64,000 nucleotides of DNA, taken from positions 96,678,561 to 96,742,560 of the forward strand of contig NC_092039.1 in NCBI RefSeq assembly GCF_003086295.3, given 5' to 3'. Each line of letters begins with the position of its first letter. Position 1 is the stretch's first letter. The notes beneath the pieces were generated by a model that had not been told where the DNA came from, did not search any database, and saw nothing but the letters and a program-made list of their open reading frames with translations. The position numbers were made by a program, and so were the translations under genes. Shown piece after piece: positions 31,991 to 43,436 of the stretch. Origin of the DNA: Arachis hypogaea (Eukaryota; Streptophyta; Magnoliopsida; Fabales; Fabaceae).

Positions 31991-33253
31991 GGAAAGGTAG
32001 AAGAAAAGGAAGAAGAGATAGGGATAGGAGAGATGAATAAGAATTAAAATATTTTTATTTTTATTTTATTAATTAATTAATTTTTGAAAATTAAGCTAAT
32101 TAATTTAAAAAGATTTTAATTTTAATTATTATTTTTCGAAAAAGAGGGAAGAGAGATAAAAGGGAATTTTCGAAAATTGAGAGAGAAAAAAGTTAGTTAG
32201 GTAGTTTTGAAGAAGAGAGAGAAGAAGGAGAGAGTTTTTGAAAATTAAGAAAGAGAAGAGTTAGTTAGGAAGATTTGAAAAAGAAGGGAGAGAAGATAGT
32301 CAATTAATTAAGAAAATATTTGAATAAGATAAAAGATAAGATAAGAAAAGATTTAAAATTAGAAAAGAGAAAAGAAAAGATAAAATAAGAAATTAAAAAG
32401 ATTTGATTTTAAAAATTGAAATTTAAAAAGATAAGATTTTTAGTTTTGAAATTTGAAATTTGAATTCTTAAATTTTGAAAATTGAAAAAGATAATATAAG
32501 ATTTTTGAAAAAATAAGATTTTTTAAAAAGATATGATTTTTATTTTTGAAAAGATTTGATTTTTAAAAACTTGACAACTAAGATATGATAAGATAAAAAT
32601 TTAAAATTGAAATCTGAATTTTTATTTAAAAATTTCGAAAATATATTGAAAATGAAAATAGAAAAGATAATTTTTTTATTTTTGAATTTTATGATGAAAG
32701 AGGAAAACAAGTAAAAGACACAAGACTTAAAATTTTTAGATCTAGCACCCTTGATTTTCGAAAATTTTTGGAGGAAAACACAAAGGGACACCAAACTTAA
32801 AAATTTTAAGATCAAACATAAGAAAGACTCAAGAACACTTTGAAGACTAACAAGAACACAAAGAACAAAACTCAAAGAACACAAGAACATAAAGAGAACA
32901 CCAAACTAAAAATTTTTAGAAAACCAAAAAGGAATATTCGAAAACTTAAAGAAAAACAACAAGAAAATGCCAAATTTAAAAATTGAAACAAGCTTCAAAC
33001 AAAAAGACACTAAATTTAAAAATTAAAAAAAGACTCAGAATTTTCAAAAATTTTAACCAAGAACATAAACACAAGACTCTAACCAAGAATAAAGATTGAA
33101 CAAAAAAAAGAAAAATATTTTTGAAAAAGATTTTTGATTTTTTTGAAAATTGAAGAAGAAGAAAACAAAATTAAAAGACTCAAATAAAATAAAATAAAAT
33201 AAATTACCTGATCTATGGAGCAAGATAATCCGTCAGTTTGTCCAAACTCAACA
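31991..33253 (-). other. H leader
   Basis: Non-coding A/G-rich region between gag and primer site. Reverse copies of the AAGTTTGGTGT box (ACACCAAACTT) are at about 32788 and, slightly changed, 32905. Confidence 0.68.
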
Positions 33254-33272
33254 ATCTCCAGCAACGGCGCTA
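33254..33272 (-). promoter_or_regulatory. H primer binding site
   Basis: Plus strand ATCTCCAGCAACGGCGCTA, reverse complement of the tRNA-Asp-type site with three changes, next to the LTR. Confidence 0.8.
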
Positions 33273-33278
33273 AAAACC

Positions 33279-34845
33279 TGGTAGCACGAATCCCCACACC
33301 TTCGTACTGTTGTACCAGCAAGTGCACTGGGTTGTCCAAGTAATACCTGAGCGAGTCAGGGTCGATCCCACGAGGATTGTGGTTTGAAGCAAGCTATGGT
33401 TATCTTGCAGGTCTTAGTCAGGCAGATCAGAAGGTTGTTGATTTTAAGTCATATATGGAGTTGTAAGAGTAATGTATGAAAGGAATAAAGCAAATGGGGT
33501 AGAAAATACTAATAGGAATAGGGTTAATGATTGGAGTTGCTTTGTCTTTCTGAATTAACTCTGGTACTACTGTCTTCTTTGCTTGTGAATGATTTTCTTC
33601 TATGGAAGGCTGTATGTGATCAACGCCATGGTATGTGGTCATTGATCTCCTCTGCTACAGATTGAACACCTTTGGCCGTGGTCATCTAATCTGACAAAGG
33701 GTGAAGCGCTTAGCAGTTCATTCTCTTGGCGATCCTACTTAAAATGACACAGACAAGGTCGAATCTTCCGGATCATAGGATGCTACTTTTTAGGATTATA
33801 GCCTATACCACGGAGACCCTAATCTCCCCAAAAATTGGCTGAACTGGTGTCTCGAGAAGTCTCCAACGAAGTCGTGGATTGACCGTCTGAGAGATGTATA
33901 AGCATAGCTATTGGCTCATGCTTTCCAGTCACGTATTCACATGAACCCAAGTAGACACGGGTGTTTGTATGACACGTTCGTCATAGTGTGCTGAATAGAG
34001 CTGATTGTTCGAGCATCCTATTCACCACGTTGAAGAGTGGATATACATCTTAGAAATAGATCAAACACGGATCGAAGAAGAATCAGTAATGCTTATATTA
34101 ATTCAGAGGACTCAGCAAGGCTCCTTCCCCCAACCTAGGAGGTTTAGAAACTCATGCTGAAGTAAAATATAATGATGAATTTGAATATGGTGTGTAAAGT
34201 GTTAAAAAAATCTCTGAATAACATAAATAAGATCCTTAAATACTAAACTAATGACTAGTAAAGGTAAAATAGTCTTTTAGTGCTAAAATCCACTTCTGGG
34301 GCCCACTTAGTGAGTGTTTGGGCTGAACTTTGATGAGATCCACGTACTATGAGGTCTCTTGGGCATGGAATGCCAGCTAGGGGGTCTTCTCTGGGCGTTT
34401 GGATGCCGGTCTCTACTCTTTGGGCGCTGGACGCCTGGAAAGGGGCAGGATGCTGGTGTTGGACACCAGTTTTGGGCCATTTAATCCGAAGCAAAGTATG
34501 AGCTATTATATATTAATAGAAAGCTCTAGAAGTCCGCTTTCTATAGCCATTGGGAATGCTCCATTTGGACTTCTGTAGCTCCAGAAAATCTCTTCCAAGT
34601 GCAAGGAGGTCAGTTCTGGACAGCATTTGCAGTGCTTTCTCTGTCTCTGAATTAGACTTTTACTCCAGCTCCTTAATTTCAGCCAGAAAATACCTGGAAT
34701 GTTACAAAAATGTGCACACTCAAAGTAGAATCCAAAAACTGTGAATTTAATACTAAAACCTATAAAAACTTAATAAAAACTAAATAAAACATATTAAAAC
34801 TACATGAAAACTATGCCAAAAAGCGTATAAAACATCTGCTCATCA
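33279..34845 (-). repeat. H 5' LTR
   Basis: 1567 bp from TGGTAGCACG to GCTCATCA on the plus strand. It contains decayed palindrome units at about 34390-34465. The 5 bp after it, ACCAC, would be the target duplication; its partner is outside the window. Confidence 0.85.
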
Positions 34846-35687
34846 ACCACCTACTCATACTCGTTCATATCACCTTGTCAGTCATCATTAACTCATCACT
34901 TAGAATCCTATTTTCATCATAAACAATAATCACCAAACAAATAATCAATGCACATCAACAATTATCATCAAAGCTGTTACTCATTAACCTTCTTACCATA
35001 TTAACTATATTCATACCACCAAAAAGAATAAATTTATCATGCCTCATCAAATCACACACATACATGGTCAACTAACTATCAATCAAATTCATGAACACTC
35101 CATCACCTATACATATTCATTATTATCATTTTGACAATTAAACCGTTATTTAGCATTCAATTTCCATTGCCAACACAAATCACCAAGCCAATACTCAACA
35201 TATTTCAACAATTATCAATTATCATCTAGGGTACTAAGCACCTAACATCTTCATGCATTCACACCAAACCTATGGTCATCTAGCCTAAGCTTTCATAAGA
35301 CATTATATGTTAAATATAAGAAACCAAAACCATACCTTGGTTGATTTCCTCGTATAACCCAAAGAAAACTCAATAAGGCAAGGTCCAAGTCTCCACCACC
35401 TAAAGGCACAAAACTCAATAAGGCGAGTGTCCCTGGCTAAAGTACCATGGCTTGCCACCACATGTTCCAGGTTAAGACTTGATACTCTGTTGACCCTACG
35501 TCATAAGGGTGACCAGGTACGTATAAATTCCCGGGAAGGATACCCCCAAAGAGCAAATTTTAAATGAGAAAAAACTATACATAGACTCTTCGGGATGCGC
35601 AATTGGGGGACAGTCCAGGGTTTAGCAGCCGGACTTGTCGAGTTGGCTTGATAACCGACAGTTGAGACTCATTAATCATAGGACAGG
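34846..35687. mobile_element. Rearranged remnant of a chromovirus-type LTR
   Basis: 34846-35380 is antisense to the C LTR (the reverse of TATACGAGGAAAT and CCAAGGTATGGTTT near 56268 is at about 35330-35360). 35415-35687 is in sense and matches 57468-57690 (shared GACTTGATACTCT, GGTACGTATAAATTCCCG and GGATACCCCCAAAGAG). The two halves face each other around a duplicated AACTCAATAAGGC. No coding sequence. Confidence 0.7.
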
Positions 35688-37305
35688 TGATAGGCAAAAT
35701 TGTGATTTACACTTTTTATAACTCGAATAATCCTTAGTAATGGCTCTAGAGACTTGGTGCACACTACTATGGTTCACTCACATTCCTCACAACTTCGCAC
35801 AACTAACCAACAAGTGCACTAGGTCGTCCAAGTAATAAACCTTACGTGAATAAGGGTCGATCCCACGGAGATTGTTGGTATGAAGCAAGCTATGGTCATC
35901 TTATAAATCTCAGTTAGGCTGATTCAAATGATTATAATGGTTTCGAAAATAATAATAAATAAAGCATAAAATAAAGATAGAGATACTTATGTAAATCATA
36001 GGTGGGAATTTCAGATAAGTGTATGGAGATGCTTTGTTCCTGTTGAATCTCTGCTTTCCTACTGCTTTTATCCAATCCTTCTTATTCCTTTCCTTGGCAA
36101 GCTGTATGTAGGGCATCACCGTTGTCAATGGCTACTTTCCATTCTCTCAGTGAAAATGGTCCAAATGCTCTTGTCACAGCACGGCTAATCATCTGTCGGT
36201 TCTCGATCATGTCGGAATAGAATCCATTGATTCTTTTGCGTCTGTCACTACGCCCAACAATCGCAAGTTTGAAGCTCGTCACAGTCATTCAATCCTTGAA
36301 TCCTACTCGGAATACCACAGACAAGGTTTAGACTTTCCGGATTCTCAAGAATGGCTGTCAGTAATTCTAGCTTATACCACGAAGACTCTGATTAAGGAAT
36401 CCAAGAGATACTCGCTCGTTCTAAGGTAGAACGGAAGTGGTTGTCAGTGACGCGTTCATAGCTGAGAATAATGATGAGTGTCAGGATCATCACATTCATC
36501 ATGTTGAAGTGTAACGAATATCTTAGAACAAGAATAAGCTGAATTTAATAGAAAATAGTAGTAATTGCATTAAAACTCGAGGTACGGCAGAGCTCCACAC
36601 CTTTAATCTATGGTGTGTAGAAACTCCACCGTTGAAAATACATAAGTGATGGTGGTCCGAGCATGGCCGAATGGGCAGCCCTCCTGGTCTAAGAACTAAA
36701 CATCTAGAGATATCCAAATACAATAGTAAAAAGTCCTATTTATATTAGACTAGCTACTAGGGTTTACAGAAATAAGTAATTGATGCAGAAATCCACTTCC
36801 GGGGCCCACTTTGGTGTGTTCTTGGGCTGAGCTTGAGCTTGACACATGCAGAGGCTTTCTTTAGAGTTAAACGCCAAGTTGTAACGTGTTTTTGGCGTTT
36901 AACTCTGGTTTGTGACGTGTTTCTGGCGTTTTACTCCAGAATGCAGCATGGAACTGGCATTGAACGCCAGTTTGCGTCATCTAATCTCGAACAAAGTATG
37001 AACTATTATATATTGATGGAAAGCTCTGGATGTCTACTTTCCAACGCCATTAAGAGCGCGCCATTTGGAGTTCTGTAGCTCCAGAAAGTCTATTTCGAGT
37101 ACAGGGAGGTCAGAATCCAACAGCATCAGCAGTCCTTTTTCAGCCAGAAAATACCTAAAATCACAGAAAAACACACAAACTCATAGTAAAGTCCAGAAAT
37201 GTGAATTTTGCATAAAACTAATGAAAACATCCCTAAAAGTAGCTAGATCTTACTAAAAACTACCTAAAAACAATGCCAAAAAGCGTATAAATTATCCGGT
37301 CATCA
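35688..37305 (-). repeat. LTR6, 3' LTR of E6
   Basis: From TGATAGGCAAA to GGTCATCA on the plus strand. Ends are inferred by alignment with the E3 LTR. It holds palindrome-type units at about 36860-36980 and an internal decayed primer-site copy at 35730-35748. Confidence 0.75.
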
Positions 37306-37307
37306 CA

Positions 37308-37343
37308 ACACCAAACTTAAATTGTTGCTTGTCCCCAAGCAAC
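37308..37343 (-). promoter_or_regulatory. Polypurine-like box plus hairpin, E6
   Basis: On the minus strand: GTTGCTTG-GGGA-CAAGCAAC (37343-37324) then AAGTTTGGTGT (37318-37308), two bases from the LTR, as in E1 and E3. Confidence 0.75.
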
Positions 37344-38409
37344 TGAAAATCAAATAAGATAAAAAGAAGAGAATATACTATAAATCTCAAAATATCAATG
37401 AATATTAGTTCTAACTAGATGAGCGGGACTTGTAACTTTTTACTTCTGAACAGTTTTGGCATCTCGCTTTATCCTTTGAAGTTTAGAATGATTGGCATCT
37501 ATAGGAACTCAGAGTTCAGATAGTGTTATTGATTCTCCTAGTTAAGTATGTTGTTTCTTGAACACAACAACTTTTATGAGTCTTGGCTGTGGCCCTAAGC
37601 ACTTTGTTTTCCAATATTACCACCGGATACATAAATGCCACAGACACATGACTGGGTGAACCTTTTCAGATTATGACTCAGCTTTGCTAAAGTCCCCAGT
37701 TAGAGGTGTCCAGAGCTTTTAAGCACACTCTTTTTACTTTGGATCACGACTTTAACCCCTCAGTCTCAAGCTTTTCACTTGGATCTGCATGCCACAAGCA
37801 CATGGTTAGGGACATCTTGATTTAGCCGCTTAGGCCTGGATTTATTTCCTTGGGCCCTCCTATCCACTGATGCTCAAAGCCTTGGATCCTTTTTACCCTT
37901 GTCTTTTGGTTTTAAGGGCTATTGGCTTTTTCTGCTTGCTTTTTCTTTTTCTTTTATATTTTTTTCGCCACTTTTTTTTCGCAAGCTTTTTCTTTTTCAC
38001 CGCTTTTTCTTGTTTCAAGAATCAATTTTATGATTTTTCAGATCATCAACAACATTTCTCTTTTTCATAATTCTTTCAAGAGCCAACAATTTTAACATTC
38101 ATAAACAACAAGATAAAAAATATGCACTGTTCAAACATTCATTCAGAAAACAAAAAGTATTGTCACCACATCAATATAATTAAACTAATTTCAAGGATGA
38201 ATTCGAAACTCATGTACTTCTTGTTCTTTTATATTAAAAACATTTTTTCATTTAAGAAAGGTGAAGGATTCATGGAATTATTCATAGCCTTAAGACATAG
38301 TTACAAAATACTAATGATCATGTAGTATAGACACAAACATAGGCAAACATGAAGCTCAAAATCGAAAAACAGAGAGATAAGAACAAGGAAGTTAAGGAAT
38401 GAGTGCACC
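37344..38409 (-). other. E6 3' untranslated region
   Basis: Reverse complement of the 3' UTR type seen in E1 and E3, with the T/C-rich equivalent of their purine tract at about 37925-38010. No ORF supported. Confidence 0.65.
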
Positions 38410-39188
38410 TTAGTGATGGTGGCGTCTTCTTCTTGAAGGACCAATGATGTCCTTGAGCTCCTCTATGTCTCTTCCTTGCCTTTGTTGCTCCTCCCTCATA
38501 GCTCTTTGATCTTCTCTAATCTCATTGAGAATGATGGAGTGCTCTTGGTGTTCTACCCTTAATTGATTCATATCATGACTCAATCCTTCTAGAGAAGTGT
38601 TGAGTTGTTCCCAATAGTTGTTTAGAGGAAAATACATCCCTTGAGGCATATCAGGGATCTCTTGATGATGAGCTTCCTCATGCGTCTCTTGAGATCCATA
38701 GATGGCTTCTCTTGTTTGCTCCATCCTCTTCTTAGTGATGGGCTTGTCCTCTTCAATGAGGATGTCTCCTTTTGTGACAACTCCAGCTGAGTAGCATAGA
38801 TGGCAAATGAGATGAGGAAAAGCTAGCCTTGCCAAAGTGGAGGGCTTTTCGACTACTTTGTAGAGTTCTAGAGAGATGACTTCATGAACTTCTACTTCCT
38901 CTCCAATCATGATGCTATGGATCATGATGGTCTGATCCACAGTAACTTCGAATCGATTGCTAGTGGGGATGATGGACCATTGGATGAACTCCAACCATCC
39001 TCTAGCCACAGGCTTAAGGTCCAGTCTTCTTAATTGAACCGGCTTGCCTTTAGAGTCTCTTTTCCATTGAGCTCCTTCCATACATATGTCCATGAGGACT
39101 TGGTCTAACCTTTGATCAAAGTTGACCCTTCTAGTGTAGGGGTGTGCGTCTTCTTGCATCATAGGCAAGTTGAATGCCAACCTTACAT
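38410..39188 (-). pseudogene. E6 ORF3 fragment (putative plant transposon protein)
   Basis: About 256 codons open on the minus strand, beginning inside the domain at AFNLPMMQEDAHPYTRRVNF and ending at TAA 38410-38412 with an Arg/His-rich tail. It matches E3 ORF3 (DLKPVARGWLEFIQ, TSNRFEVTV, IMIHSIMIGEEVEVHEV). The N-terminal third is missing at the junction to element N, so the Met at 39180 is an internal residue, not a natural start. Confidence 0.83.
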
Positions 39189-39870
39189 GAACATGTACCC
39201 AATTCTCAATGTTTTCAATAACAGTACAAAACTAACCTTTTATTCCCCCAATGTCCCAAGGTTCCCACACTTGAATGATACACACACTTTAGCCTAAGCT
39301 AATCAAAGATCCAAATAAGGACTTTTATTATTTTTCTCTTTAAGGCTTGTAATGTGCTAAAATAAGAATAAAGTGGGTTAATCGTAGGCTCAAATTTGGT
39401 TAACAAAGGAAGATAAAAGGTAAGGCCTTTTGGGTAAGTGAGCTAATGAAATGATGGCTTCAATCATATAAATGCATTAATACACAAAATAATGGACATA
39501 AAGAATCAAACAAATCAAAGATTACAATCATAGAAAGAGAATAATGCACACAAGAAGGAAAATAAGTGGTTATAAGATGTAACCACACCATTAGGCTCAA
39601 ATCTCACTTGCCTGTGTTCTTAGCTCAAAAACATGATCCATAATATATATAATTCAAGCAAGTTCTATGAAAAGTTTTTTTTACTCAAATCAATTGAGAT
39701 GCCCTATAGATAGAAATCCTTGAAAAATTTCATTATTTTGACTAAGCTTAGTGTGTATACATATGCAAAAATAAGAAAAAATGCAACAAAAATCCTAAAA
39801 ACCTAAAACGAAATGCAAAAGTGTTGGAATTAGAAATTTGTCACCCAAAATTGACGACCGGTCAGACGAC
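39189..39870 (-). other. N 3' untranslated stretch
   Basis: AT-rich, no ORF. A second box resembling AAGTGTGGGAAC lies on the minus strand at about 39264-39278 and could mark the lost 3' LTR border, but the sequence beyond does not match the N LTR start. Confidence 0.4.
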
Positions 39871-39907
39871 CTCCCCACACTTAAAAGTCTGCACCGTCCT
39901 CGGTGCA
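39871..39907 (-). promoter_or_regulatory. Hairpin plus AAGTGTGGGGAG module, N
   Basis: Minus strand: TGCACCG-AGGA-CGGTGCA, then GACTTTT and AAGTGTGGGGAG. The 7-bp stem shares no sequence with the E1 stem, but loop type and spacing are the same. Confidence 0.75.
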
Positions 39908-40799
39908 TTCAAAGATGAGCAAGGGGATACGGCGAATCTCCGGATTGCTACCTTCAGCTAGTAGATCAACCAGTGCTGCGTGTTTCTTAGTCTTGCTTCC
40001 GTTATTGCTTGTGGTGCATCATATAATGAAAAATAGAAAATAACACCGTAAGATGAGAATATATAAAAGCAAGGAAGCATACATTATTGGAATGAGGTAA
40101 ATCACTAGAATTGAGTGAGTGAATTGGTGTGACAGTTATGAAAATGGGGATGTGAGTTCTAAATTAGGCGCCTTTTAGAACACACATTAGCATAAAAGGC
40201 AATGTCACAAAAGAAGCATACACTTCACTTATTCTAGTGTGCTTGAGATGCTTTAAGTGAACTTGTAAGGTAAAACAAGCATTGAAGAAGCATGAAAGCA
40301 TTCAAGTCAAACACATATGGATGCATATGAACAAGAAATACAATGCAATAAGGTAAATGCCCAACATCATCCATCAAGAGGTTGCCTAATCACAGAATAT
40401 GGCTCAAATCACATGGTGGCCAAATCATGTAATTCATGAAGAGTTACAAGTTCGAAGGCAATTCTTATCACTTGGTATTTTTCAAAAGGTAAGCATGAAA
40501 ATCTCAAAACCAAGTAGCAAAATATAACCTCAATAATAGAATCCAACAAAGATTATCTAAAAACATTCATGCTAAAATAGCATTTAGGCAATAAAGGGAC
40601 AGCAATGCATAGTAAACAAAGTCAACAATCCAACACTCATAATGAAAAAGAGAGAAAATAAAATGAAAACTAAACTAAAACTAATGAATTAAATGGTTAT
40701 AAGTGGTGTTTGGAAGTGTTAGATGAAGGGCAGAAGAAGGGAAGAAGAAAGGAGAAGTGAAGAAACGGAAAGAGGAGAAGAAAAGAAATGTAGTGGAGG
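39908..40799 (-). other. N non-coding stretch
   Basis: AT-rich and without a supported ORF or known domain; it lies between the hairpin module and the CG-rich repeats. In the homologous position, A has ORF3, so this may be a wholly decayed ORF3, but I cannot show it. Confidence 0.4.
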
Positions 40800-41110
40800 A
40801 AGGACATCAACGCGTACGTGCACACGGCGCGCGCACGCGGATGGTGGTGCAATGGATGCGACGCGTACGCGTACAGAGTGCGTCCGCGTCGATGGATTAT
40901 TCCGAGAGTGGTGCGTACGCGGCAGGTGTGCGTACGCGTGAATTGGTTTGTGCCTTAGGCCCGATTTCCGCACAGTGCAGGCCTAACTCTCGGGTTTTTG
41001 GATGGAAGGTGGAACTTCTCAATCCACGCGCGCGCGTCATGTGTGCGGCCGCGTGGGTAGGCAAAAATGCTTGATGCACACGTACGCGTATAGTGCGCAT
41101 ACACGTGAAT
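40800..41110. repeat. GCGTACGC-type repeats, N internal
   Basis: Dispersed near-palindromes ACGCGTACG, GCGTACGCG and ACGCGCGCG in otherwise AT-rich DNA. Similar clusters occur in A and C and in the N LTR. Confidence 0.8.
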
Positions 41111-41305
41111 GGTGCTCTATTTTTCAAAATTTGTCTATGTTTTTGCACCAATCCAAGCATTCCAAACCTCCAAACAGCTACCAAAACACCCTAAAACCTT
41201 ATTTAACATGCTATACTACTAATTAAACTAAACAAATTAATCAAAATAGGAGTTTAAACTAATTACCAATATGTACAAAAAGAGAAAATGAAAAGAAGTT
41301 ACCAT

Positions 41306-41323
41306 GGTGGGGTGTCTCCCACC
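41306..41323 (-). other. Conserved post-ORF hairpin, N
   Basis: Minus strand GGTGGG-AGACAC-CCCACC, preceded by AAACAAAAGTGCTA. Same place and form as in A and E1, with a longer stem. Confidence 0.7.
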
Positions 41324-41371
41324 TAGCACTTTTGTTTATTGTCCTTAAGTTGGACTTATGGGGAGCTCCTC

Positions 41372-43279
41372 TCAAGGTGGCTTGTGCTTGTATTCATCTT
41401 GAAACACCCACCAATGCTTGGTTCTCCATTGTGCCCCAAGATTCCCTATGGATTGAGCCAAGTGTTGATGGAGTTCTTCATAAGCTTGGGGCTCCCAAAG
41501 TTAATCCTCTTCTTGTAATCTGGGATCCCACACTTTATTTTCACACCCGACTTGAAGTTGATCATTATTATTAGTCCATCCGGGTGGTAGGCATGATGAA
41601 TTCTCAATATGATACCAAACTCTCCTTTTAGACCCATTCAATTGAGCACTTGCCCAACCCTTGCATCTAAGCCTTGAAGTATCAACCAAAATGAGCCTTG
41701 ATTTACAACGCCATCCATTAAACATTATTCTCTTACGCTTTATCCCACAAATCATCCTAAGTTGACCATCTGTTTCAAGCAAACCATACTCAAGTGGGAC
41801 AATGAAGCTAATAGAAATGAGTTTTACCCACTCAAGTGAAGGAATAGATGACAACCTAGGCAAAGAAGCTTCCAGAGATCTTGACAAAGCGCACTCAACT
41901 TCCGTTCTTCTTTTAATAAGGACTTCCACCTCTTCACAAGATTTTTCAAATCCAATCCTTTGTTTGTCAATTTCATCTAACTCTTCTCCATCATTTAAAT
42001 CATAAATGGGAGGTTGGGAGAAATCTACCTCCACATCGCTCTCTTCTTCATCGGGAAAAGGTTCTTCAAGTTCAAAGGATTCACCACCACTAAGATTTGA
42101 TGCTTGATCTTCATCACCAAGGGAACTCAATTCTCGCTCCATTCCTTCCAAGTCTTCATATGGAATATACCTTGGAGGTTGTGCACATCCCTCCTCAACA
42201 TCAACTTCAATCTTCTTGGAGGGGTTTTCTATAACTCTAGGTTCCCATGGAGGTTCCGCATCTCCTAAGTCTTCAACCACTTCCTCCTTTTCTTCAATAG
42301 TCATAGGTTCCTCCAATTGTTCTAATAGAAAGTGGCATTCCTTCTTTTCCACCGGAGTTTCTAATCTCTCATTCATGCTATGTTCTTCTTTTGATTCTCC
42401 ACATGCAGCCATGGGAGTTCCTTGAGTGTCCAAAAGTTAGGATGCTAGCCGGTTTACCACTTCGTCCAAGGCAGTCATGAATTGTTGCACATCCCTTGTC
42501 ATCTCCTCTTGTCCTTGCATAAGGACATCAAGGATGTCATCCATTGGAGGTTGGGATGGATGGGAGGGTTCATTATTTTGGAGGAGGAGTTCATAGTAAG
42601 AGGGTGGTTCATCATAATTAGGGTGTGGTGGTTCAACATTCTCCACTTTTTCTATTTGTTGCATAATATGCTCCATGGTTGCTTGAAATTGATCCAATGC
42701 TTCCTTGAGACGATCCCTTGACTCTTGTTCTGCTTGGATATCATAATTAGGATTATATGGCTCTTAGATCGATGGACATGAATATTCTTCCATGTGAGGT
42801 TGTGGTAGAAGGTAGAATTCATCTTATGGTTGAAAATTTTCATACATTGGAGGTGGTTCATCTTGGTCATGGTATAGAGTTGGCTCTTGAAAGTGGTGAT
42901 GTTGGGATGGTTCCATGTATGGTTCATATGGCTTAAAAGGTGGTTGGTATGAAGGATATGGATTAGGGTCATATGGAGGTGGTTGGTAAGAAGGGGCTTG
43001 TGAGTATGGTTGAGGGTTATGTTGAGGATATAGCTCATAGGCAAATGGTGGTGGTTCTTGAAAATCACAAGGAGATTCACCATAGCCATTGGATTGATAT
43101 GCATCAAAAAATGGCTCTTCTTCATAGTGCATTGGTGGAGGTTGTTGCCATGAAGATTGATCATATGCATATGGCTCCTCCTACCTTTGATTGTCCCATT
43201 CTTGATACACATTCTCATTAAAGTTCCCATTACCTACAACATAATTGTAACTACACTCATAGCCAAAGTGAGAATTCAT
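41372..43279 (-). pseudogene. N long ORF, unknown protein
   Basis: From ATG 43279 (MNSHFGYECSYNYVVGNG) the minus strand encodes about 636 codons interrupted by several stops near 43183, 42823, 42766 and 42436 and probably a frameshift near 41500. The N-terminal 180 residues are rich in Pro, Tyr and Gln (YPQHNPQPYSQAPSYQPPPY). A helical part follows (LDQFQATMEHIMQQIEKVEN), then a very acidic stretch, and a C-terminal part with Trp and Cys (WRCKSRLILVDTSRLRCKGW). No Gag, protease, RT or integrase motif is visible. It occupies the place of gag-pol between leader and the conserved hairpin. I do not recognise its function. Confidence 0.6.
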
Positions 43280-43414
43280 GATAGCAAGAGAAGGCAAAAA
43301 CAAAAAAATAGAACAAATAAAGAGGACAAAATAAAAACTAACAAAGAAGCAAAAAGCAAACATATTCACAATATTCACATATATACAATAACCAATAACA
43401 CAACACCATTGCAA

Positions 43415-43433
43415 TTCCCCGGCAACAGCACCA
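43415..43433 (-). promoter_or_regulatory. N primer binding site
   Basis: Plus strand TTCCCCGGCAACAGCACCA, reverse complement of the tRNA-Asp-type site with three changes. Confidence 0.78.
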
Positions 43434-43436
43434 TTT

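Larger units (their letters stand above)
10811..34845 (-). mobile_element. H: antisense Athila element broken by nested insertions
   Basis: Pieces at 10811-11232, 22016-22687, 26572-28120 and 29609-34845 join collinearly on the minus strand: integrase C-terminus, integrase core, zinc finger/RNase H/RT, then RT start, protease, gag, leader, primer site and 5' LTR. The gaps are filled by E3, E4 and a solo LTR, each with a 5-bp duplication. E1 cuts its 3' part at 10811, so the 3' LTR is outside the window. Many stops and frameshifts mark it as the oldest layer here. Confidence 0.9.
35688..39188 (-). mobile_element. E6: antisense Athila 3' LTR, 3' UTR and ORF3, truncated
   Basis: Plus-strand order is 3' LTR, module, 3' UTR and ORF3, all antisense and closest to E3. 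Homology to ORF3 stops at about 39188, so everything upstream of ORF3 is lost. Confidence 0.85.

Noticed and set aside
40719..41226. Arg-rich ORFs in the CG-rich repeats
   Set aside because: They come from GCGTACGC words on both strands and have no conserved counterpart.
42652..43230. Met/His/Asn-rich minus-strand ORF
   Set aside because: Shadow frame of the N long ORF; composition reflects the other frame.
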